From positions 124,001 to 188,000 of the forward strand of contig NZ_SGIS01000003.1 in NCBI RefSeq assembly GCF_004208535.1: DNA of 64,000 nucleotides. Direction: 5' to 3'. Positions 43,278-51,561 of the stretch are shown here, piece after piece. Origin of the DNA: Sphingomonas populi (lineage in GTDB: Bacteria > Pseudomonadota > Alphaproteobacteria > Sphingomonadales > Sphingomonadaceae). Under the pieces are notes generated by a model. The model did not search any database. It was not told the origin of the DNA and saw nothing but the letters and a program-made list of their open reading frames with translations. Numbering within the stretch: position 1 is the first letter of the stretch; each line of letters opens with the position of its first letter. Position numbers and translations under genes: made by a program.

Positions 43278-45155
43278 ATGCGCGCCCAGATCATCCAGAG
43301 CAACCCCGCTCCCTTCAACCCCAAGCCGATCGACCCCGTCACGCTGGAGGTGATCGAAAACGCCTTGCGTAACGCCCGCGTCGAAATGGACGCCACGCTG
43401 GTGCGGACCGCCATGTCGCCGGGCATCCGCGAACAGGGTGACGCCTTTCCGCTAATCGCCGACCATCAGGGCCGGATGATCGTCGGCCAGTTCGGGTCGT
43501 ATATCGGGCCGTTCCTCGACGGCTATGACGGCACGATCGAGGATGGCGACATGATCATGCTGTCCGATCCCTATTCGGTCGGCGGCGCGATCAGCCATTC
43601 CAACGATTGGCTGGTGCTGTTGCCGGTGTTCAAGGACGGGCGGCTGATCGCCTATACCTCGATGTTCGGGCACCAGAGCGACATTGGCGGCATGGTCGCC
43701 GGATCGATGCCGATCCACGCCACCTCGATCTTCCAGGAAGGGGTGCGCATCCCGCCGGTGAAGATCTACAAGCGCGGCGAGTATAATAGCGACCTGATCA
43801 ACCTGATCATGACACAGGTGCGCACCCCCGATTGGTGCAAGGCCGATCTGAACGCGCTGATCGCGTCCTGCCGGGTCGCCGCGCGCCGCGTGGTCGAAAT
43901 GGCGGAGCGGTTCGGCGACGACGTCTTCGTCGCGGCCACCGACGAGCTGCTCCAGCGCAACTACCGCGCGATGAAGCAACTGATCGAAACCTCGGTCGGC
44001 GCGGAGCCGGTGAGCTTCGAGGATTATATCTGCGACGACGGCATGGGCTTCGGCCCGTACAAGATCAAATGCACCATGTGGCGCGACGGCGAGAAGGTCG
44101 TGCTGGATTTCGCCGGCACCGATCCGCAGAGCCCGGCATCGGTCAACTTCTTCCTCAACGAGAATATGCTGAAGATGTTCTTCGGCATCTATATGATCAT
44201 GGTGTTCGATCCCCGGATCCTGTTCAACGATGGCTTTTACGATCTGATCGACGTGCGCATCCCCAAGGGATCGCTGCTCAAGCCCGAATTTCCCGCCGCG
44301 CTATCGGGGCGCACCCATGCGCTGGGCCGCATCTTCGACGTGCTCGGTGCGCTGCTAGGGCAGAAGACGCCGGAATTCCTCAACGCCGCCGGCTTCTCCT
44401 CCTCGCCGCATCTTTTCTATTCGGGCACCGACAAGCGGGGCAAGTATTTCCAGCTGTTCCAGATCGGTTTCGGCGGCATTCCGGGCCGGCCGCTGGGCGA
44501 TGGGCCGGACGGGCATTCGCTGTGGCCGGGCTTCACCAACGTGCCCAACGAGTTCCTCGAACGCTATTTCCCGATGGTAATCGAACGCTATGAAACCGCG
44601 GCGGATTCGGGCGGCCCCGGGCTGCACCGCGGCGGCAACGGCATCCACATGACCTATCGCTTCCTCGAAGCAGGCCAGATCGCCATCCATGACGATCGCT
44701 GGTTCGTGCCGCCCTGGGGCGTCAATGGCGGCCAGCCCGGCGCCCGCGCGCGCAAGATCCTGGAAAAGGCCGATGGCAGCCAGACGATCGTCGGCAACAA
44801 GCAGGAAGACATTGCGGTCGATGCCGGCGACCAGCTGCACTTCATCACCTGGGGCGGCGGCGGCTGGGGCGATCCGCTGGAACGCGATCCCGCGCTGGTC
44901 GAAAAGGAAGTGCGCCAGGGCCTCGTAACCGTCGAAGGCGCCCGCGCCTACGGTGTGGTGATCGCTGGCGGCATTGTCGATGCAGAGGCAACACAGGCCC
45001 TGCGCGATGCGCTCCGCCGCGAGCGTCCCGATACGCTGCCGACCTTCGACTATGGGCCGGATATCGAAACACTGCGGGCGAACTGCCTGGCGGAAACCGG
45101 CCTACCGGCACCCCGCCAGCGGCTGTGGACCGCGACGGCGCTGGCGGCGGAGTAA
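43278..45155 (+). CDS. Hydantoinase/oxoprolinase subunit B (HyuB-like)
   Basis: 625 residues. Motifs of the HyuB family: DPVTLEVIENALRNARVEMDATLVRTAMSP, NDWLVLLPVF, FGHQSDIGGM, IRTPDW-type loop (VRTPDWCKADLNALIASCR), LDFAGTDPQSPASVNF, and the C-terminal GDQLHFITWGGGGWGDPLERDP. It carries the catalytic part of the ATP-dependent ring-opening or carboxylating enzyme; the A subunit activates the substrate by phosphorylation. AAGGAG 9 nt before the ATG is strong and gives high expression next to subunit A. It converges with the ALDH at 45175; CGGCGCG (45165-45171) and CGCGCCG (45182-45188) could form a shared hairpin there. Confidence 0.9.
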   Translation: MRAQIIQSNPAPFNPKPIDPVTLEVIENALRNARVEMDATLVRTAMSPGIREQGDAFPLIADHQGRMIVGQFGSYIGPFLDGYDGTIEDGDMIMLSDPYSVGGAISHSNDWLVLLPVFKDGRLIAYTSMFGHQSDIGGMVAGSMPIHATSIFQEGVRIPPVKIYKRGEYNSDLINLIMTQVRTPDWCKADLNALIASCRVAARRVVEMAERFGDDVFVAATDELLQRNYRAMKQLIETSVGAEPVSFEDYICDDGMGFGPYKIKCTMWRDGEKVVLDFAGTDPQSPASVNFFLNENMLKMFFGIYMIMVFDPRILFNDGFYDLIDVRIPKGSLLKPEFPAALSGRTHALGRIFDVLGALLGQKTPEFLNAAGFSSSPHLFYSGTDKRGKYFQLFQIGFGGIPGRPLGDGPDGHSLWPGFTNVPNEFLERYFPMVIERYETAADSGGPGLHRGGNGIHMTYRFLEAGQIAIHDDRWFVPPWGVNGGQPGARARKILEKADGSQTIVGNKQEDIAVDAGDQLHFITWGGGGWGDPLERDPALVEKEVRQGLVTVEGARAYGVVIAGGIVDAEATQALRDALRRERPDTLPTFDYGPDIETLRANCLAETGLPAPRQRLWTATALAAE

Positions 45156-45174
45156 CCGGAAAAGCGGCGCGGCG

Positions 45175-46683
45175 TCACAGTCGCGCCGTCACCGCCTTCG
45201 TTTCCAGATAGGCGTCGAGCCCTTCCTGGCCGAATTCGCGGCCCCAGCCCGATTGGCCAAAGCCGCCGAACGGCACATTGGTGCCCACCGCGCCGTGGCA
45301 GTTGATTGAGACCTGCCCGGCACGAATGCGCGACACCAGCCGATGCGCGGTGGACAGGTCGCGCGTCCAGACGCTGCCCGACAGGCCATAGGGCGTGTCG
45401 TTCGCCAGCGCCGCAATCGCGTCCAGATCGGTCCCGACAAAGCTGCGCACCGCCATCACCGGCCCGAAAATCTCCTCGCGCACCACCGCCATGTCCGGCG
45501 TCGTCGCGGTAAAGATCGTCGGTTCGATGAAATTGCCCGGCCGGTCCAGCTTCCTGCCGCCCGCGACCAGCACCGCCCCGGCGGCCGTGGCGCCTTCGAT
45601 ATGCCCCATCACCTTGGCGGTGTGCGCGTCCGAAATCATCGGCCCCAGCATCGTGCCCGGCGCCAACCCATGGCCCAGCGTCATGCCCGCGGCGAACGCC
45701 ACCAGCCCCTCGACAAAGGCGTCGTGAATGTCCTGGTGCACGAAGATGCGCGTACCGGCCATGCAGTTCTGGCCCTGCAGGAAGAAGGTCGCCATCGCCA
45801 CGCCGGAGATCGCGATCTCCAGATCGGCGTCGGGCATCACCACCACCGGCGATTTGCCGCCCAGCTCCAGCGACACCTTCTTCAAATTGCCCAACGCCGC
45901 CTGCACGATGCGGCGGCCGGTGGCGGTCGATCCGGTGAAGCTGATCTTGTCGACGCCGGGATGCTCGGCCAGCGCCGCGCCGGCATCGGCGCCCAGCCCG
46001 TTGACGATGTTGACCACGCCGTCCGGGAACCCCGCATCGAGGATCATCTGCCCCAAGGCGAGCGCGGAGAGCGGCGTTTCCTCCGAAGGCTTCATCACCA
46101 CCGTGCAACCGGCGGCAAGTGCCGGCGCCAGCTTCAGAATCGCCGTCGACAGCGGCACGTTCCACGGCACGATCTGGCCCGCCACGCCCACCGGTTCGCG
46201 CAGCGTATAGGTCAGCGCCTCGCCCGCAGCGGCGATGTGGCGCGGCGGCGCCATCGTCGTGCCTTCGATGCGCAGGATCGCGCCGGCATAATAATCGATC
46301 ATCTCGACATTATTGGCCACCGTCAGCTCGGCGATGAACAGCGGCATGCCGTTGTCGATCACGTCCAGTTCGGCCAGCAGCCGCGCATTGTCGTGCAGGA
46401 TGCGGGCGAGCCGCTGCATCAGCGCGATCCGCTCCGCCGCCGCCATCCGCCGCCACGGCCCTTCAAACGCCCGCCGCGCCGCCGCCACCGCCCGGTCGAT
46501 CTCCGCCGCGCCGCCCATCTGCACCTCGGCCAGGACCAGCCCCGTCGCAGGATCGCGCGTAACCAGCGTGCCGGCGCCACCCTCCACCCATTGCCCACCG
46601 ATCAGCAGCCGGTGCGGCTGAGCCAGGAAGGCGCGGGTAACGTCCGAAATGGCGTGCCCGTCAAAGGGGGTGGCGTCGGTCAT
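45175..46683 (-). CDS. Aldehyde dehydrogenase, last gene of the 16-gene operon
   Basis: 502 residues. Motifs: TRDPATGLVLAEV, PWNVPLSTAILKLAPALAAGCTVVMKPSEET, FTGSTATGRRIV, LELGGKSPVVVM (Glu), FFLQGQNCMAGTRIFV (catalytic Cys), SINCHGAVGTNVPFGGFGQSGWGREFG. Typical of NAD-dependent ALDHs that take aromatic or aliphatic aldehydes. ATG 46683 overlaps the FAD monooxygenase stop by 4 nt. The start at 46701 is excluded because the family-like N-terminus begins at TDATPFDG. It converges with HyuB. Confidence 0.89.
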   Translation of the reverse strand: MTDATPFDGHAISDVTRAFLAQPHRLLIGGQWVEGGAGTLVTRDPATGLVLAEVQMGGAAEIDRAVAAARRAFEGPWRRMAAAERIALMQRLARILHDNARLLAELDVIDNGMPLFIAELTVANNVEMIDYYAGAILRIEGTTMAPPRHIAAAGEALTYTLREPVGVAGQIVPWNVPLSTAILKLAPALAAGCTVVMKPSEETPLSALALGQMILDAGFPDGVVNIVNGLGADAGAALAEHPGVDKISFTGSTATGRRIVQAALGNLKKVSLELGGKSPVVVMPDADLEIAISGVAMATFFLQGQNCMAGTRIFVHQDIHDAFVEGLVAFAAGMTLGHGLAPGTMLGPMISDAHTAKVMGHIEGATAAGAVLVAGGRKLDRPGNFIEPTIFTATTPDMAVVREEIFGPVMAVRSFVGTDLDAIAALANDTPYGLSGSVWTRDLSTAHRLVSRIRAGQVSINCHGAVGTNVPFGGFGQSGWGREFGQEGLDAYLETKAVTARL

Positions 46684-47831
46684 ACCGGCACGGTCCTGCA
46701 ATCATAGGTGAACAGCCCCAGCGATTCCTCATCGCGCATCTGGCCCAGGCCGAACATCTCGCTGTCCTGCCCCTGCATGCGATCGGCATTGGCGTTGCTT
46801 TCGGCCTGGATGAAGGTCGCGCGGTCATGGCGCGCATCGACATAGCGGCGCAACCCTTCCGGCACGTCCGCCGCCGCGGCCAGCGCGCGGGCGAGCACCA
46901 CTGCATCCTCGATCGCGGACGCCGCGCCGTGCCCCAGAAACGGCGTCATCGCGTGCGCCGCATCGCCGAGCAGCGCGACCCGCGCGTCCACCACCCAATC
47001 GGGCAGCGGGCTGCGCGCGTTGATCGCCCATTTGAACAAGGGCTGGCGCGAGGCGGCGGCGATCAGCGCCTGCACATCGTCGCCCCAGCCGGCATAGGTA
47101 GCGGCCAGTTCAGCCGGTTCGGCGGGGATCGTCCAGCCCTCGTCGGTCCAGCCCTCCTGCCGGGCAAAGAACACCATGTTCAGCCACGCATTGCCGCGCA
47201 CGCCATAGCGGGTGATCATCCGCCCCGGGCCGATATGGATGCCGGGATATTCGGTCAGCGCGCGGATGCTGTCGTCCACCGGCGCCATCGCCCGCCACGC
47301 GACATGGCCGGTGAAGATCGCCGGCCCGCTTTCGAACCGGCGACGCACAACCGACTTCACCCCATCCGCACCGATCAGCGCCTCACCTTCGACCCGCTCG
47401 CCGCTCGCCAGGATCGCCGACGTCCCTGCGGTGTCGACCACCCCCGCATCGGTGCGCAATTCCACGCCCGAACGGACCGCCGCGTCGACCAGCAGCTTGT
47501 GCAGATCGGCGCGGTGCACGGTCACATAAGGGGCGCCATATTTGGCACGCTGGCTGGCGCGTTCCATCGGCACCAGAATGCGATCGTCCTGCCAATGCTG
47601 GATGCGCTGGCGGCTCGGCTCGATGCCGGCGGCGGCCACCTCCTCGCAGATGCCAATATGGTCGAGGCCTTTCATCGCGTTCGGCGACAGCGTCACCCCT
47701 GCCCCGATCTCCCCGAACACCGGCGCGGATTCGAGCAGCACCGCGTGCATCCCCGCCTGTGCGATGGCGGTCGCAGCGGTCAGCCCGCCGATACCCCCGC
47801 CAACGATCACGATCCTTTTGCCCTGCTTCAC
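46680..47831 (-). CDS. FAD-dependent aromatic-ring-type monooxygenase
   Basis: 383 residues, class A flavoprotein monooxygenase (salicylate hydroxylase/6-hydroxynicotinate 3-monooxygenase-like). Motifs: RIVIVGGGIGGLTAATAI (FAD Rossmann), VHRADLHKLLVDAA, ALIGADGVKSVVRR (DG motif), VALLGDAAHAMTPFLGHGAASAIEDAVVLARAL (GD motif). It would hydroxylate, or hydroxylate and decarboxylate, an aromatic or heteroaromatic acid using NAD(P)H and O2. The start is GTG 47831, chosen because GGGGGAG lies 7-13 nt upstream; ATG 47849 is in frame but would put that site inside the gene. It overlaps the ALDH by 4 nt. A 92-nt gap separates it from the VOC gene, the largest gap in the operon. Confidence 0.88.
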   Translation of the reverse strand: MKQGKRIVIVGGGIGGLTAATAIAQAGMHAVLLESAPVFGEIGAGVTLSPNAMKGLDHIGICEEVAAAGIEPSRQRIQHWQDDRILVPMERASQRAKYGAPYVTVHRADLHKLLVDAAVRSGVELRTDAGVVDTAGTSAILASGERVEGEALIGADGVKSVVRRRFESGPAIFTGHVAWRAMAPVDDSIRALTEYPGIHIGPGRMITRYGVRGNAWLNMVFFARQEGWTDEGWTIPAEPAELAATYAGWGDDVQALIAAASRQPLFKWAINARSPLPDWVVDARVALLGDAAHAMTPFLGHGAASAIEDAVVLARALAAAADVPEGLRRYVDARHDRATFIQAESNANADRMQGQDSEMFGLGQMRDEESLGLFTYDCRTVPV

Positions 47832-47923
47832 CGTTCCACTCCCCCGCATTTGCCTGCGTTGATAGGGTGTTCCGGGAGCAAGCGCCAAAACCCGCCCGGC
47901 AAATGCTCGCCTTGCGGAGAGCG

Positions 47924-48823
47924 TCAGCCGACCTCGACCAGTTCGACCAGTTCGCCAGCCGGCCCCAGTAGGGTAACGGCACGCCGCCCGGCATAGAGCG
48001 GCCCATCGCGCACGACCGGTGCCGCGATGCCGGTAAGGTTCAACGCGTCCAGATCGCGCACCGCCAGCGTCACCAGCGCATTGCCCGGCGGTAGCGCCCC
48101 CGGCCGGCAAGATCGCACCACGGATTCGGGTGGAAATGCATCGATCTCGACCACCGGCAACCGCCCCTTCTGCACCACGGTGATCGTGGTCAGGTGATCG
48201 GCGGGCAGCCCGAACGCCTTGTTGATCATCGTGTACGGAATCACATGCGTATCGACGATGTCGAGGTCCAGGGTCTCGGCATACCAGTGCACGCTCGCCA
48301 GCCGATCGGGCGCGGCCAGCACCGCAACGAAGATGTGGTCGGTCGGCGACTGGGCCTTGGGCAAGTCACAATTCGGCATGTCGGCCGCGACCTCGTTCAA
48401 ATAGAGCATCTCGCCGCCGGTGCCGAACACCTGCATCGGCACAAAGAACGGCATGCTCGCGATCAGCTTGGGCGGTCCGACGACGTCGAATCCGCTGTCC
48501 GCGAGACGATCCGGCAACGAAAACACGCTCTGTACCGTCAACTCATAGGCCGCCCAGCCATAGCTGCGCATCGGCAGATAGCCCGCCGGCACTTCCGCTT
48601 CGATCAGGCGGAGAAAGCAGGGTGCACCGCTCGCCGGCTGCAGCGTCGCGATGCGGGCACCGGCACTGGCGGGACAGCCCCAGCTCTCGGCAAGGTCGCC
48701 GGCCAACATGCCCCGTTCGAGCAAGACCAACCCCAGCCGCCCCTGATAGTCAGCCAGCGCCGCATCCAGATCGGGCACCGTGACGACCCCGCCCAGGATG
48801 GTGCCATGGGTGGCTGCGTTCAT
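47924..48823 (-). CDS. Two-domain VOC-superfamily protein
   Basis: 299 residues with two VOC modules: ILGGVVTVPDLDAALADYQGRLGLVLLERG in the first and DHIFVAVLAAPDRLASVHWYAETLDLDIVD in the second, with a tail LVTLAVRDLDALNL and GPAGELVELVEVG. The arrangement (about 300 residues, paired modules) is that of extradiol-type dioxygenases and related ring-cleavage or isomerase enzymes, but the His/His/Glu metal set is not all recognisable, so ring cleavage is not claimed. DHIFVAV and LVELVEV supply candidate ligands. ATG 48823 overlaps the enoyl-CoA hydratase stop by 4 nt. Confidence 0.78.
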   Translation of the reverse strand: MNAATHGTILGGVVTVPDLDAALADYQGRLGLVLLERGMLAGDLAESWGCPASAGARIATLQPASGAPCFLRLIEAEVPAGYLPMRSYGWAAYELTVQSVFSLPDRLADSGFDVVGPPKLIASMPFFVPMQVFGTGGEMLYLNEVAADMPNCDLPKAQSPTDHIFVAVLAAPDRLASVHWYAETLDLDIVDTHVIPYTMINKAFGLPADHLTTITVVQKGRLPVVEIDAFPPESVVRSCRPGALPPGNALVTLAVRDLDALNLTGIAAPVVRDGPLYAGRRAVTLLGPAGELVELVEVG

Positions 48824-49584
48824 GCGAAATCGGGCTTTCGGCGGGCGAGAAACGCGGCAACGCCCTCCGCAAAATCGGGCGCCGTGAACGCCGCGGCGAA
48901 CAAGCCGCTGGTTACCGCATCGTCTTCCGCCTGACCGTCCAGGATACGGCGGATCACCTGCTTGCCGTGGCGGACGCTGAACTGCGAATTGGCCGCGATC
49001 GTCTCCGCCCATTCCAGCGCCGCATCGGTGGCATCCTCGGCGATCGTCTCGACCAGCCCGATGCGCAGCGCCTCGCCTGCATCCAGCAGCGCCCCGGTGA
49101 ACAGGATGCGCTTGGCCTGCCCCGGCCCGACGAGATCGACCAGCAGCTTGGTATCGTGCAGCGAATAGACCAGCCCCAGCTTGGCCGGGGTAATGCCGAA
49201 CCGCGCGGCCGGCCCGGCCACGCGCAGATCGCAGGCAATCGCCAGGCCGCAACCGCCGCCGACACAGTCGCCCTCGATCGCCGCCACCACCGGCTTTGCC
49301 GCCCGCGCCAGCCGCAGTTGCGCCGTCGCAATCGCCGACTGGTTGCGCGCGCGCCATTCCGGGTCGGTCGCGCCTTCGCCGAACTCGGCGATGTCCGCGC
49401 CCGCACTGAACGCACCGGGTTCGGCCGCACGCAGCAACAGCACGCGGATCGCCGGATCGGCTTCGGCCTCGGCGATGCGTTCGGGCAGGGCCGTCCACAT
49501 CGCCTGGGTGAACGCATTGCGCTTCGCCTGACGATCGATCAGCAGATGCCCCACCGCGCCCGCGCGCTCCAGCCGGATGGTCAT
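48820..49584 (-). CDS. Enoyl-CoA hydratase/isomerase family protein
   Basis: 254 residues, crotonase fold. Motifs: HLLIDRQAKRNAFTQAMW, GAFSAGADIAEFGEGA (oxyanion hole), KPVVAAIEGDCVGGGCGLAIACDLRVAG (second oxyanion Gly and first catalytic position), FGITPAKLGLVYS. The first catalytic Glu position reads CVGGGC, without Glu, and the second is LGLVYS, so classical hydration may be absent and an isomerase, hydrolase or C-C lyase role is possible. ATG 49584 overlaps the deacetylase stop by 4 nt; extension to 49638 is rejected because MTIRLERAG is the natural start. Confidence 0.85.
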   Translation of the reverse strand: MTIRLERAGAVGHLLIDRQAKRNAFTQAMWTALPERIAEAEADPAIRVLLLRAAEPGAFSAGADIAEFGEGATDPEWRARNQSAIATAQLRLARAAKPVVAAIEGDCVGGGCGLAIACDLRVAGPAARFGITPAKLGLVYSLHDTKLLVDLVGPGQAKRILFTGALLDAGEALRIGLVETIAEDATDAALEWAETIAANSQFSVRHGKQVIRRILDGQAEDDAVTSGLFAAAFTAPDFAEGVAAFLARRKPDFA

Positions 49585-50447
49585 GCCGGCTCGACCCGCG
49601 CAAGATGCTCGGCAATTTCGCGCCGGGTTGCGATCCACACGCCTTTGCAGGCGGTGACGTGGCGCAGGAATTCCTCCAGCGCCCAGATTCGGCCGGGGCG
49701 CCCGATGATGCGCAAATGCAGGCCCAGCGACATCATCTTCGGCTTGCCGGCATCCCCTTCGCGGACCAACTGGTCAAAGCTGTTGCGGGCGTATTCCAGC
49801 CACTGCGTCGGCGTCATCGCCGGATCGGTCCACATCTTCATATCGTTGGTATCGATCTGGTAGGGCACGATGGCAATGGGCCGGCCGGGCACGGTGTCGC
49901 GATCCCAGAAGGGCACGTCACCCGAATAATCGTCCATATGGTAGGTAAAACCCTCCTCGATCAGGAGGCGGCGGGTATTGTCGGTGTGCAGATACCGGCT
50001 CAGCCAGCCATAGGGCCGCACGCCGACGGTGCTTTCGATCGAGGCCACCGCCTTGCGGATGAAGGCGCGCTCCTGCGCCTCGTCCATCTTGAACTGGTGC
50101 ACCCAACGCCAGCCATGGCTGACGGGCTCATGGCCGAGTTCGGCGATGGTACGGGCGATTTCGGGATGGTTTTCCAGGCTCATCGCCGCCACCGTCCAGC
50201 TCGCCTTCACGCCATAGCGTTGGAGCAGGGCTGCGACCCGGGGCGCACCGGCCTTAATGCCGTACAGGTAATTGGATTCATTACCATAGTTGCGGATCGG
50301 CGCCTTCAGGTGGATGCCCAGTTCGTCCACCGCCTCCGGCCCGCGATCGCCGCGCAGGATCGATGCTTCCGACCCTTCCTCGACATTGACGACGATCGAC
50401 AATGCGATCCGGGCGCCGTTCGGCCAGTCGATCCGTTCTTCGCGCAT
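49581..50447 (-). CDS. Polysaccharide-deacetylase-fold amidohydrolase, PuuE/cyclic-imidase-like
   Basis: 288 residues, no signal peptide. NodB-type barrel with ALSIVVNVEEGSEASILRGD near the start, YGNESNYLYGIKAG, ASWTVAAMSLENHPEIARTIAELGHEPVSHGWRWVHQF (His-x3-x4-His metal site), GWLSRYLHTDNTRRLL, and LGLHLRIIGRPGR. The VNxEEGxE and NYLYG-type motifs are those of allantoinase PuuE and cyclic-imide hydrolases rather than secreted polysaccharide enzymes. It probably hydrolyses a cyclic amide/imide or N-acyl group in the cytosol. ATG 50447 shares one base with the SDR stop (TGATG); the 3' end overlaps the hydratase gene by 4 nt. Confidence 0.82.
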   Translation of the reverse strand: MREERIDWPNGARIALSIVVNVEEGSEASILRGDRGPEAVDELGIHLKAPIRNYGNESNYLYGIKAGAPRVAALLQRYGVKASWTVAAMSLENHPEIARTIAELGHEPVSHGWRWVHQFKMDEAQERAFIRKAVASIESTVGVRPYGWLSRYLHTDNTRRLLIEEGFTYHMDDYSGDVPFWDRDTVPGRPIAIVPYQIDTNDMKMWTDPAMTPTQWLEYARNSFDQLVREGDAGKPKMMSLGLHLRIIGRPGRIWALEEFLRHVTACKGVWIATRREIAEHLARVEPA

Positions 50448-51244
50448 CAATGCATTTCCTCCCCGCCGGAGACATTGATCGCTTCCCCAGTGATATAGAC
50501 GGCATCGTCCGACGCCAGCCAGGCACAGGCCCCGGCGGTATCGCCCGGCAGGCCGGGCCGTCCGAGCGGGTTCTTCCGCTTCATATTCTCGACATAGGCG
50601 TCGACGCTGTCGAACCCGAGCAGGCGCGAGAAATAGGCGTTCTGTTCGGCGCCCAACGCAGTGGTCACATGGTTGGGGCATACCGCGTTGACGGTGATGC
50701 CGTGCGCGCCGAGTTCAATCGCACTGGCGCGGGTCAGGCCGATCATGCCGTGTTTCGAACTCACATAGGCGGGCAGATGCGGAAAGCCCGATTTCGCCGC
50801 CTGGCTGGCGATGTTGAGGATCCGCCCGCCCCGGCCACCGGCGATCATCGCCCGCGCCGCCGCCTGGGTGCAGTAAAAGGCGCCCGACAGATTGACGCCG
50901 ATCACCTTGTCCCAATCGGCCGGATCGACGTCGAGCAGCGGCTTCATCATGAAGCCGATGCCGGCATTGTTGACGAAGATGTCCACCCCGCCGAACGCCG
51001 CGACCGTGCCCTCGACCAGCGCAGAGCAGGCGGCGGCATCGCTGACGTCGCAGGCGATCGTCGCCACCTTGGCGCCGCGTGCGCGCAATTCCTCGGCAAC
51101 GCCCTCCACCTCGGCGGTGATGGCAATATCGGAAACGACGCAGTTCGCGCCCTCATCGGCAAAGCGCTGGAGGATTGCCTGACCCAGCCCCTTTTCGCGC
51201 CCCGATCCGGTGACGACGATCGTCTTACCCGCAAAGCGCGCCAT
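50447..51244 (-). CDS. Short-chain dehydrogenase/reductase
   Basis: 265 residues, classical SDR. Cofactor motif TIVVTGSGREKGLGQAI (TGxxxGxG), DIFVNNAGIGF (NNAG), catalytic Ser in LNIASQAAKSG and Tyr-Lys in PAYVSSKHGMIGL, and C-terminal GEAINVSGGEEMH. Asp in VVSDIAI suggests NAD(H). It oxidises or reduces a hydroxy/keto intermediate, possibly a hydroxyacyl-CoA after the hydratase. It shares single bases with its neighbours on both sides, so expression is coupled. Confidence 0.9.
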   Translation of the reverse strand: MARFAGKTIVVTGSGREKGLGQAILQRFADEGANCVVSDIAITAEVEGVAEELRARGAKVATIACDVSDAAACSALVEGTVAAFGGVDIFVNNAGIGFMMKPLLDVDPADWDKVIGVNLSGAFYCTQAAARAMIAGGRGGRILNIASQAAKSGFPHLPAYVSSKHGMIGLTRASAIELGAHGITVNAVCPNHVTTALGAEQNAYFSRLLGFDSVDAYVENMKRKNPLGRPGLPGDTAGACAWLASDDAVYITGEAINVSGGEEMH

Positions 51245-51549
51245 TACAGATCCTCGGTCAGCAGGAACTGCGGATTATCGGCGAAGTCGCCGAACGCCGC
51301 CGCGACCTTTTGAAAGGCTTCGGTGGAAACCTGGGCGACGAACGGATCGATCCCGATAATGTCGATGATCTCGACATAGGCGTAGGGTGCCGGCACGCCC
51401 GAACCGAACAGCCCGGTTACCCGGTGCACGGTGAAGTCGGTGACCGACGACAGCGCGTTGACGCCGGGAATATCGGTGCCCTTGGCCCAGGCTTCATAGG
51501 CAGCAGGATCGACACCGGGCTTCAGGTTGAACAATACGACGATACGCAT
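51244..51549 (-). CDS. Small RedY/EthD-like ferredoxin-fold protein
   Basis: 101 residues. MRIVVLFNLKPGVDPAAYEAWAKGTDIPGVNALSSV is a dimeric alpha/beta-barrel pattern seen in EthD and the RedY (HapK)-like group. YAYVEIIDIIG and FADNPQFLLTEDL close the domain. Such proteins act as small dehydratases, monooxygenases or accessory factors of an enzyme in the same operon. ATG 51549 is preferred to GTG 51555 because AGGAG lies 7 nt upstream. The 3' end shares one base with the SDR start (TAATG), and it starts 12 nt after the amidase. Family assignment is moderate. Confidence 0.65.
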   Translation of the reverse strand: MRIVVLFNLKPGVDPAAYEAWAKGTDIPGVNALSSVTDFTVHRVTGLFGSGVPAPYAYVEIIDIIGIDPFVAQVSTEAFQKVAAAFGDFADNPQFLLTEDL

Positions 51550-51561
51550 GGGCACGCTCCT

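Noticed and set aside
47924..49615. An apparent VOC fusion with a long N-terminal extension
   Set aside because: The extension is the frame-shifted reading of the enoyl-CoA hydratase gene; the VOC gene starts at ATG 48823.
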